64,000 bases of DNA from Shewanella hanedai (GTDB lineage: Bacteria; Pseudomonadota; Gammaproteobacteria; Enterobacterales; Shewanellaceae). The notes under the pieces are model-generated. The model made no database searches. It had not been told where the DNA came from and saw only the letters and a list, made by a program, of their open reading frames with translations. The position numbers and the translations under genes were made by a program. Below, piece by piece: positions 15,849-23,665 of the stretch (positions are counted from its first letter, which is position 1; each line of letters begins with the position of its first letter). The DNA is taken from assembly GCF_007197645.1 (NCBI RefSeq), contig NZ_VKGK01000023.1:44966-108965 (forward strand). Direction: 5' to 3'.

Positions 15849-17642
15849 ATGCAAAGCTTTCCTAGTGAAGCGAATAAAAGGCTGTCTTGTGTCCCACTAA
15901 TTAATGCGTGTGTCGATTGGGGAACATATAGCTTCTCTGGCGAACAGTTTCGCTTATGGTTTGGGTTAATTCTGGGTGCTTTTGTACTGTATAACTACGA
16001 AATCTATGTAGGCTTCGTTCTCAACCCGCCAGTGCTCATACTCATCCCTGTTGTCTTGCTTTGTCTTGTCGGGAATATACTCCGCCTTACCTCGGATGTC
16101 GTTAAAGAACGCATCAGTGAGGTTGACTGGGAGTATGGCTCACGCTGGTACTTAGGTGCATTTTTCCTTGTGCTGATCTGGCAAGCCCTCCTATTACACC
16201 TATATGTGATTGATATGTATCATAGCTGGGATAATGTCATCGGGAGCTCCTATCGCCGAGGAGAACTATATAGCAATATCTCCACAACGCTGGCTGTTTT
16301 CCTCCTCTATTATTATGCGTTTGCTAAGCCTGTTGTGACTTCGGGGTTTCTCATCTACTTTGCGACAATGAAAAAAGAGGAGATAGGGGTTGAGGTTAAA
16401 AGCGGTGATCCGATAATCGATTGGGCAAAGATGCGCCAAGATAAGATCAATAGTTTTACCGGTATGCGTCGCTCAATTGTGACTGGTTCTGTGCGTTTTG
16501 ATAGAACCAAATACTGTGATAAAGCGACTGCTGAACAATATCTCTTTGATTTTCTTCAACTCACTCCAAATGCCAAAATAGCACACTTTAGTATGCCGGA
16601 ATCTGAGCAACTGGGCTTAATTGAAAGTTATATTGTCCATTTAACTCGCGCTTCACTGGAGTTCGGTTTCAAACCTAGCCAAATTTCGGTCAGTGGTAAT
16701 CAATATATTCGTAATAAAGATGCCACAAATTTATCACTGCAAACTATTGCTGAATTTTTCTCTGAAATCGAGAATGTTGAACAAGAGAAGGAGAATGAAG
16801 AGGTCGCTAAAGCGCAAAGAGAGCAAGTGCTTGACAGTATGATCGGCCTAAAGCGAGTGAAAGAAGAAGTTAGACGACTTAATGCCATGCTCACTTATAA
16901 CCATCAGCGCCAACAAGAGGGCTTAGCGGTGTTGGAGCAAGGGGCATATCACATGGTATTTACCGGTAACCCAGGCACTGGTAAAACCGTCATCGCGCGT
17001 CTTATAGCTGAGATGCTGTTTGATAAGGGAGTATTAAAGAATAAGAAAGTCATCGAGGTCACACGTAGCGATTTAGTGGCTCAATATATTGGTCAAACAG
17101 CCCCTAAAGTTAGAGCTGTGGTCGATAGCGCCATGGGCGGAGTCCTGTTTATCGATGAGGCTTATAGTTTGGCCAAAGGCGGTGAAAACGATTTTGGATC
17201 TGAGGCGATCGATGAGCTATTAAAGCTTATGGAAGACAGACGTGGTGATTTTGTGGTTATCACCGCAGGCTACCAAAAAGATATGGATGATTTTCTACAG
17301 GCCAACGAAGGTTTGAAACGTCGATTTGCACGCTTTATTCATTTTGATGATTACGCTGATGATGAGTTGCTGGGGATTTTATCCTTGATGGCTGGCAAAG
17401 CCGGTGACAAATTTGAAGAGCAGTTTCAGCATGAATTGCCTGAGCTGATCAGTCAATGGCGTGCAGCTTACGGTAAAGGATTTGGTAATGCAGGTGCGGT
17501 GCGTCAGATGTTAGAAGCAATGCAAAAATCTCGCCCTCTGCGTTTAATAGAGCAAGGTATTGAGATGAAGGGCGATGCGCTCGTACTATTAAACCGAAGT
17601 GATTGGGATTCAGCTGTTGAGATGACCAGCTTCGGTCAATAA
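15849..17642 (+). CDS. Membrane-anchored AAA+ ATPase, CbbX/SpoVK type
   Basis: 597 residues. The N-terminal 175 residues hold about four hydrophobic segments (near 35-55, 60-78, 101-122, 145-172). A middle region follows, with a charged, probably coiled segment at 303-330. The AAA+ module starts near 330, with Walker A GNPGTGKT (373-380), Walker B VLFIDEA (432-438), sensor 1 ITAG near 471 and an arginine-finger motif GLKRRF (488-493). The ATPase resembles CbbX, SpoVK and EccA, usually soluble remodelling proteins, so the membrane anchor is unusual. No Rubisco, sporulation or type VII secretion gene is present. I infer remodelling of a membrane-associated partner; the partner is unknown. Confidence 0.85.
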   Translation: MQSFPSEANKRLSCVPLINACVDWGTYSFSGEQFRLWFGLILGAFVLYNYEIYVGFVLNPPVLILIPVVLLCLVGNILRLTSDVVKERISEVDWEYGSRWYLGAFFLVLIWQALLLHLYVIDMYHSWDNVIGSSYRRGELYSNISTTLAVFLLYYYAFAKPVVTSGFLIYFATMKKEEIGVEVKSGDPIIDWAKMRQDKINSFTGMRRSIVTGSVRFDRTKYCDKATAEQYLFDFLQLTPNAKIAHFSMPESEQLGLIESYIVHLTRASLEFGFKPSQISVSGNQYIRNKDATNLSLQTIAEFFSEIENVEQEKENEEVAKAQREQVLDSMIGLKRVKEEVRRLNAMLTYNHQRQQEGLAVLEQGAYHMVFTGNPGTGKTVIARLIAEMLFDKGVLKNKKVIEVTRSDLVAQYIGQTAPKVRAVVDSAMGGVLFIDEAYSLAKGGENDFGSEAIDELLKLMEDRRGDFVVITAGYQKDMDDFLQANEGLKRRFARFIHFDDYADDELLGILSLMAGKAGDKFEEQFQHELPELISQWRAAYGKGFGNAGAVRQMLEAMQKSRPLRLIEQGIEMKGDALVLLNRSDWDSAVEMTSFGQ

Positions 17643-17756
17643 TATTTGCTTGGGTTAATATCACTATCAAGTGGTATTAACCCTTGTCTTATCACGATAG
17701 TGACAACTAAACGCGTTAATCGAAAAGGAGAAGATTGAGCACCCCCGTCTTTCTCT

Positions 17757-17817
17757 TCTTTCTAGCAGTGAGCTTGCGAACGACCTCGTAGGCACAAGGT
17801 GGCGTCCTAGCAAGCTA
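17757..17817. repeat. Repeat fragment abutting the TRAP permease stop
   Basis: A degenerate copy of the TAGCAGTGAGCTTGCGAACG module with the hairpin GGCAC-AAG-GTGGC (one stem mismatch). It runs up to the stop codon of the convergent permease gene; the TAG stop lies at the repeat edge. Confidence 0.7.
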
Positions 17818-19734
17818 GCCTACTTTTATCACATCTCGTGTTTTCCACTGCAGAACAATCAAACCCGCAAGCAGCAATATGCCAATAACACCCGTTCCCA
17901 ATGGATTGAGTTGAATTAACGGCACTGTCATCAGAGCAACAACTCTTTCTACTGTCGATAATCGACGCAGCAGGTATCCCTCGATTGAGATGGCAATTGC
18001 GATAATGATGGCCGCTGTTTGTGCGATGGCAAAGATGAACTCAAACACACTGGCTTCAGAGTTAAGCAGATCCGTGTACGCCATCATGATAGGAATAATA
18101 AACAGACCACCTGCGAGCTTAAATGCCTCAACTGATGACTGCATTGGATTAGCATTGGCCACACCAGCGCCCGCAAACGCGGCTAATGCAATGGGTGGGG
18201 TCACATTCGATGTTTGCGACAACCAGAATACAATAAGGTGTGCGGTTAACAGAGGTAAGCCGAAATCCCCCAACATAGGCACAGCCATCACAGCCAGTAC
18301 TATATAGGCCGCTGTAACAGGAAGTCCCATGCCGAGTATTAGCGCCACAATGCTGATAAGACCGAGTGCCACCAACATGTAACCACCGGAAAACGCCATG
18401 ACGAACTGGGTAAACTGTAAGCCAATGCCAGTCTGCCCTACCACACCAACAATGATCCCTGCCGCGCCGCAAGCTGCTGAGATCGGCAGCGCCATCAAAG
18501 CACCGTTTTTCATGCCTGCGATAAATTTAGTTAGCCCGATACGGCTGTGCTTACGTAAGGCAGCTGTCACTAAGATAGCGGCGCAACCTGCGACTCCAAC
18601 CAATAATGGCGAATAAGCCATCATCAACAGCGTGGTAATTAATGCCAGTGGAATTAAGTGGTGAGCGCCTTGTTTCATCACAGTAATCACCGCTTCGGTA
18701 CGACTCACAGCTTGTAGATTTAACTTACACGCCATTAGGTGCACATAGAGCAGTGTGCAAAAGAAATAGAGGATAGCAGGCGCGATGGAAGCCAGCATGA
18801 TCTCACTGTAGGGAACGCCAGTAAACTGAGCCATCACGAAAGCCCCCGCGCCCATGATGGGCGGCATGATCTGCCCACCAGTGGAAGCTGCGGCCTCAAT
18901 ACCTGCCGCCTGCTCAGGTTTGTACCCCAGCTTTTTCATCATCGGAATGGTGACTGAACCTGTGGTCACCGTATTGGCAATGGCCGAACCAGAAATAGAG
19001 CCTAAACCAGCGGAAGCCAGCACTGCAGCTTTTGCTGGACCACCTCGATATTTCCCAGCGATAGAGAAAGCCAAATCGATAAAGAACTTACCCGCCCCCG
19101 TCACTTCCAAGAACGCGCCAAAGAGCACAAAGATAAAGACCGTTGTTGCCGCAATACCCAAGGCTGAACCAAATACGCCATTGGCTGAATAGATCTGAAA
19201 CTGAATCAACTCCTGCAACGAATAGGATTTAGTCCCAAGCGCATCAGGGAGTAGATCGCCAAAGGCGCTGTAAGCAAGAAAGAGTGATGCGATCAACACC
19301 ATGACCCAACCGACAGTGCGTCGACATCCTTCCATCAAAAGTGCAATCAACATGACACCAGCGACTAAGTCTTCAGTCCCCAGCCCATAAAGAAGATGAT
19401 CAATATCATTGTAATCAAATATCGACATCCGATATACGGCAAACAGCGCCAGCCCACACAGCATGAGATCGAATACTCTTCCGGGCAGGTATAACGGACT
19501 GTGACGGTTTTTCACCAGAGGATAATGCAGAAAAATCAGCACCAATACCCAACACAGATGCACTGGCCTGAAATAGGTCGCAGAGATGGTCGACGTGATC
19601 CCCTGCCAGATCTGAAAAGCCGACAGCGCCACCGCAGTGATCAGCACCAGATAACCAAGTAGCTTTATCGTCCGCTCTTTAGCCAAGCTTAAATCTGGGT
19701 CACTCTCGGAGAGCCGATCAGAATGAGGAACCAT
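17815..19734 (-). CDS. TRAP transporter fused permease, TAXI type
   Basis: A 639-residue integral membrane protein of the 4TM/12TM fused class, joining the small (DctQ-like) and large (DctM-like) TRAP subunits in one chain. Conserved large-subunit segments include GSISGSAIANTVTTGSVTIP, MKKLGYKPEQAAGIEAAAST and GGQIMPPIMGAGAFVM. The upstream gene encodes a TAXI solute-binding protein, so together they form a complete sodium- or proton-driven uptake system. Characterised or proposed TAXI substrates include glutamate and dicarboxylates, and the substrate here cannot be told. The 3' end abuts a dispersed repeat. Confidence 0.93.
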   Translation of the reverse strand: MVPHSDRLSESDPDLSLAKERTIKLLGYLVLITAVALSAFQIWQGITSTISATYFRPVHLCWVLVLIFLHYPLVKNRHSPLYLPGRVFDLMLCGLALFAVYRMSIFDYNDIDHLLYGLGTEDLVAGVMLIALLMEGCRRTVGWVMVLIASLFLAYSAFGDLLPDALGTKSYSLQELIQFQIYSANGVFGSALGIAATTVFIFVLFGAFLEVTGAGKFFIDLAFSIAGKYRGGPAKAAVLASAGLGSISGSAIANTVTTGSVTIPMMKKLGYKPEQAAGIEAAASTGGQIMPPIMGAGAFVMAQFTGVPYSEIMLASIAPAILYFFCTLLYVHLMACKLNLQAVSRTEAVITVMKQGAHHLIPLALITTLLMMAYSPLLVGVAGCAAILVTAALRKHSRIGLTKFIAGMKNGALMALPISAACGAAGIIVGVVGQTGIGLQFTQFVMAFSGGYMLVALGLISIVALILGMGLPVTAAYIVLAVMAVPMLGDFGLPLLTAHLIVFWLSQTSNVTPPIALAAFAGAGVANANPMQSSVEAFKLAGGLFIIPIMMAYTDLLNSEASVFEFIFAIAQTAAIIIAIAISIEGYLLRRLSTVERVVALMTVPLIQLNPLGTGVIGILLLAGLIVLQWKTRDVIKVG

Positions 19735-19810
19735 CTTTTTTATCCTCTTGTTACTTTATTATTGTTTTGGAGAATCAGTTTTGGAGAATCTAGGGAAAGG
19801 AAAAATAATC

Positions 19811-19839
19811 CAGAGTTGAAACGTCACATTTCAACTCTG
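19811..19839 (-). terminator. Hairpin between TAXI binding protein and permease genes
   Basis: Perfect 11-bp stem CAGAGTTGAAA / TTTCAACTCTG with a 7-nt loop, followed on the minus strand by GATTATTTTT. It lies ten bases after the binding-protein stop and likely gives partial termination, so that the binding protein is made in excess of the permease. Confidence 0.7.
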
Positions 19840-19849
19840 CTTTCATCGG

Positions 19850-20773
19850 TTACTGCAGTGAATCAAAATACTTTTGTGCCCCCGCATGTAGAGGTACACC
19901 TTCAAGACGGGTTGCATTTTCTGGGGTCGTCATATCAGCAGCTTTTACCACTTTACGCACCTGTTCAATGTTCTCAAATGTCGATTTAGTCAGGTTGTAA
20001 GCCATCTCATCACTCATCTTGGCATTCACCACCAACACATTCCAGACACTCAATGTCGGCACCGCTGACACCTGATTGTAGGTATCTGCTGGGATGGTAT
20101 AACTACTATAAGCTGGGAATGCGTTAATAAAAGCCGCACTCTCTTTATCTGAAATGGGTAAGATATTAATGTCATGGGTTAACGCAACTTGAGTGACCGC
20201 ACCTACCCCTTGTCCACCAACAATAAAACCTGCATCAATTTGACCATTCGCTAGCGCATTAGTGGTTTCAGAGTAATTAAGGTATACCGCATCAATATCC
20301 TTCTTTACATCGATACCGATGGACTCAAGCAGCGCCGCCGAAGTCACCGCCGTACCGCTGGCTGGTGCACCAAGCGAAATACGCTTACCTTTGAGATCAG
20401 CCAAAGACGTGATTCCTGATTTATCTAAGGTCAATGCATGCACTAAGTTAGGGTAAAGGGCGAACAAGGTCTTAACGGGTAGCTTGCCCTTAAACTTCCC
20501 CTCACCTTTATAGGCATCCAATACCACATTGCCCATCGCAATGCCTGCAATCATGTCGCCACGAACCACCTTAATGGTGTTCTCAACTGACGCAGCGGTC
20601 ACCTCCGCTTTCACGTTTACATCAGGAACCTGTTCAGACCATACCTTAGCTAACGCGCCCCCAAATGGATAATAGACACCACTTTGCCCACCCGTTCCGA
20701 TAGAGTAGTTTTCAGCATTGGCAGCTGACGATATGACACACAGTAACGCGAGAGTAAGCGCACGATAAAACAT
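19850..20773 (-). CDS. TAXI-family TRAP solute-binding protein
   Basis: A 307-residue periplasmic protein with a signal peptide (about 1-20, LALLCVISSAANA). The TAXI mark is seen in YSIGTGGQSGVYYPFGGALA directly after the signal. Later segments LKGKRISLGAPASGTAVT and GQIDAGFIVGGQG are typical of the two-lobed binding fold. It precedes the fused permease on the same strand with a hairpin in the gap. The divergent neighbour is ppiC, with the promoters in 20774-21008. Confidence 0.93.
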   Translation of the reverse strand: MFYRALTLALLCVISSAANAENYSIGTGGQSGVYYPFGGALAKVWSEQVPDVNVKAEVTAASVENTIKVVRGDMIAGIAMGNVVLDAYKGEGKFKGKLPVKTLFALYPNLVHALTLDKSGITSLADLKGKRISLGAPASGTAVTSAALLESIGIDVKKDIDAVYLNYSETTNALANGQIDAGFIVGGQGVGAVTQVALTHDINILPISDKESAAFINAFPAYSSYTIPADTYNQVSAVPTLSVWNVLVVNAKMSDEMAYNLTKSTFENIEQVRKVVKAADMTTPENATRLEGVPLHAGAQKYFDSLQ

Positions 20774-21008
20774 AGGTTTCCCCTTAAAGAGATAGGATAC
20801 TTTTATTCTTAAATGGGTTCTTAGATTGAATCTTAGATTCGGCCAAAAACCCTTAATTATTAGTGGTTTTATACTTGAATTCGGTAACGATATTCACTTA
20901 AGGGCCAGTTAATGTCAAGACATCGAATGGTCTAAATAGATAGGTTCTTATCCTCATTCTCGGTATAATCCGTAATCAGTATTTACTATCGATTCAGAGT
21001 TAACAAAC

Positions 21009-21287
21009 ATGTCAAAAACCGCTTGCGCGCTGCATATTTTGGTCAAACATAAAGAACTGGCCGAAGATATTATTCAAAAACTCAATAAAGGCGCAAAGTT
21101 TGATGTACTTGCCAAGAAACACTCAAGTTGTCCATCAGGCAAAAAAGGCGGCAGCCTAGGCGAATTTAAGCGAGGCCAGATGGTGCCAGCGTTTGATAAA
21201 GTCTGCTTCAACGAAGCACTCATCACACCTCACCTAGTAAAAACCAAATTCGGTTGGCATGTGATTAAGGTGCTATATCGCACTTAA
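21009..21287 (+). CDS. ppiC: Peptidyl-prolyl cis-trans isomerase C (parvulin)
   Basis: A single-domain cytoplasmic parvulin of 92 residues, the expected length for PpiC. Family positions visible are the first His in ALHILVK, the Cys in HSSCPSGKKGG, the GSLGEF turn, MVPAFDKVCF and the C-terminal TKFGWHVIKV. It catalyses prolyl isomerisation during folding. It is divergent from the TAXI operon and followed by a long gene-free repeat region. Confidence 0.95.
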   Translation: MSKTACALHILVKHKELAEDIIQKLNKGAKFDVLAKKHSSCPSGKKGGSLGEFKRGQMVPAFDKVCFNEALITPHLVKTKFGWHVIKVLYRT

Positions 21288-22807
21288 TGACGATATAGCC
21301 GTTTTCTCGCTAAGTTGGCAAGCCTTCGAATGAAGGCTGATGACATTTCATATTCATGGTGATGATAACCAGCCGTCATCCTGAACTTGTTTCAGGATCC
21401 AGCTTGAAGCTTGTGAATTAGTTGGTATTAGAAGCTGTGTTTAAAGGCCTCTACTACATCGCTATCTATCGCCTGCCGCATCTACACCTGTTCATCTACC
21501 TCTTCGATTTGGCTTTTGATTATTGTAATCTGTTCTCCTCTCCGTGGCCCTCCGTGCTCCAACAACGTCCCTGTTTAACGGCCAGTTCGGTAAAATATGT
21601 CCATATACAAAAGCCAGTTCAGCATCCGTGCTTCTCGTTCATTAGCCATGGCTTTGCCATATTCGCGGTGGTGGAAGCTTGTTGGTCTTCGAATGAAGGC
21701 TGATGACAATTTCTGGTCTGGTTCATTTGGCTTTATTGTTATCGGGTTGAGCCTTTGAAGGTCATGCTTTCATCGTTATCTATCGCTTCCTAACGGACGA
21801 ATGTGCGCATGGCTTTGTCATATTCGCCGTGATGGATAACTTTGTTTAGACTGCTTAGCTAAAAACCAAAAGCGTATTCTCACCACGGAGCGCTACGCTT
21901 CACGGAGATCACGGAGGTAAAGATGGAGGTAAATCTACTTTGAAGAGTGTTATGTTTTGCTTCATCGCTAGTTATCGCTTCGGTTTAACTTGTGATGTTG
22001 TGATTTGTTTTTGCTCTTCTCCGTGGTCTCTGTGTCCTCCGTGGTGAAAGCTTGTTAGCCTTCGAGTGAAAAATGATTACATTTACTGATTTAGCTTCTG
22101 GCTGAGTTGGTATTGAGCTGGACTGTTGAAGGTTGTACCTTCATTATCATATATTGCCTGCCGCAGGTGCCGTGCAAGGATGCACCAATGTCGTGATCAC
22201 ATGGATGTGAAAGAACGACCTTATGTGCAAGTAATCTCTAGGTACGCTGGCTCTTTATTTTATAAGAATCATTCTGGCCGCTTTACGGTTTCCAATAATC
22301 TCCTTGTTAAACTGCCAGTTCGTATCTGCCAGACAGGAAGTCTCAATGTCGTGAAGGACAGGAGCCTGAGAACGACCCAACCTCACGCTCAAAGAGTTGC
22401 AATTGGTGCAACTTCGCCCTGAAATCGAAACTCGCAGTCTCATCAACGCCTATTCATCTATCTCTTCGATTTGATTTTATAGTGAAACTAAAAAAAGGAT
22501 AAAATACAGCCAGCTATAACTCCTTAGCTGCTAATCACTGCAAACTACATGTTGCCCTTAAAAATATCAATGATGTCAAAAATCGGGCGCACTGTGTCAT
22601 ATTAAGGTAATAAAAATAAGGGTATAGATGGTTTGAATACCGTAGCTGGAATGAGGCTCACACTTATTTTAATAAAATTAAAGTTCTACCTACAATTAAA
22701 AAATAAAGGGATCGTAACCAATTGAAACATGACGACTCCAAACATTGCTGCAGGTTACAACAATTCCCCTTTGGAAGTTATCGAAGTACATAGACAAAAA
22801 TACCGTC
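21288..22807. repeat. Long gene-free region with dispersed repeat remnants
   Basis: About 1.5 kb without a convincing gene. It includes a REP-like palindrome (21373-21402), a CCACGGAG-family piece (21880-21930, TTCTCACCACGGAGCGCTAC onward) and a reverse-oriented piece near 22015-22050 (CTCCGTGGTCTCTGTGTCC). Several diverged units contain GAATGAAGGCTGATGACA (21328 and 21694). Short open frames match neither each other nor any family I know. From 22480 the sequence turns AT-rich. Confidence 0.65.
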
Positions 22808-23043
22808 AAACCATCATGGATGATGGTTTAGGCTCGGAGCTACAAGGATGTAGCATCTGAGCCGTTAGGCTATTTTAGTTGAAGTATGAGACCCGTAATC
22901 AATGCATTTAACTTCGCAGGGGCGTCATAGGTGAATGCAAGGAGGATGAGGACGAGCAGTCCTCCTTGCCCAGGTGTGGAATGGAATTCCACGACGTTAA
23001 TTGTTAGGCGCAGTCTAACTATAAAGATTCAAGCGAAGCTTGA
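22808..23043. repeat. Run of five hairpins
   Basis: Consecutive inverted repeats: AAACCATCA/TGATGGTTT (22808-22829), GGCTC..GCTAC/GTAGC..GAGCC (22831-22863), GCAAGGAGGA/TCCTCCTTGC (22937-22969), GTGGAAT/ATTCCAC (22976-22992) and TCAAGC/GCTTGA (23029-23043). No open frame spans them. The density suggests a structured DNA or RNA element, whose identity I do not know. Confidence 0.55.
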
Positions 23044-23090
23044 TTAACGAAAAGAGACTTGAACCTTGTTATCCAACAAGTCACATAAAC

Positions 23091-23465
23091 CTAAAGAGAA
23101 AAGTTGGCGATGGTCTTTTGAATGCCGACCACATCGGTGCCTTTTTTAAGCTCTTTCACTAGTGGTTCTTTCTGGCCTGAGATCCACAGTTTCAACTCTG
23201 AATCCATGTCGAATCGTCCCGCAGTTTCCACTTCAAAATGGGTGATGGCCTTGTAGGGAATAGAATGGTAGCTAACTTTCTTGCCAGTTAGACCTTGCTT
23301 GTCGATTAGGATGAGGCGCTTGTTGGTAAACACAAACATGTCTCTAATGACTTTATAAGCCAAGTGCAGTTGTTCATTGTCACCCATGATAGGGGCTAAC
23401 TCTTCGGTTAACTCTTCTAAATTGACTTCTGATGCGTTGCCCATTAACGAATCTAATAATCCCAT
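23091..23465 (-). CDS. Bacterial PH-domain protein (bPH, DUF1696-like)
   Basis: A 124-residue soluble protein with a bacterial pleckstrin-homology-like fold. Typical segments are MFVFTNKRLILIDKQGLTGKK and the following SYHSIPYKAITHFEVE, then LKLWISG. Members are small cytoplasmic proteins often linked to envelope stress, with poorly defined function. The gene stands alone; a run of hairpins lies downstream and rlhA lies upstream on the same strand. Confidence 0.85.
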   Translation of the reverse strand: MGLLDSLMGNASEVNLEELTEELAPIMGDNEQLHLAYKVIRDMFVFTNKRLILIDKQGLTGKKVSYHSIPYKAITHFEVETAGRFDMDSELKLWISGQKEPLVKELKKGTDVVGIQKTIANFSL

Positions 23466-23608
23466 GCTGCTTCCCTTAATTACTTAAAAAAACAACATAG
23501 CACGTTATAACCACTTAGCAAAAGAACGCCGCTATGTGTAAATAGTCGACGCTCTTGAAGATATTGATAATCGCTAACCTAGCGAGTTAATTCGCTTTAT
23601 TCACAACG

Positions 23609-23665
23609 GATTATCTAATTAATGGCTGATTATCTAGTTAATGACTGATTATCTAGTTAATGACT
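23609..23665. repeat. Three 19-bp tandem repeats over the rlhA stop codon
   Basis: Three head-to-tail copies of GATTATCTAGTTAATGACT (23609-23627 with two changes, 23628-23646, 23647-23665). The last copy contains the rlhA stop codon (read on the minus strand, 23653-23655), so the repeat starts within the final codons. Confidence 0.9.

Noticed and set aside
21422..22446. Open frames of 60-98 codons between ppiC and the PH-domain gene
   Set aside because: They overlap dispersed repeat remnants on both strands and show no domain or ribosome site.
22866..23012. Possible integron attC site (GTTAGGC at 22864 and 23003)
   Set aside because: The 3' part looks attC-like, but no matching GCCTAAC-type left site with complementary inner boxes is found at proper distance, and there is no cassette gene or integrase.
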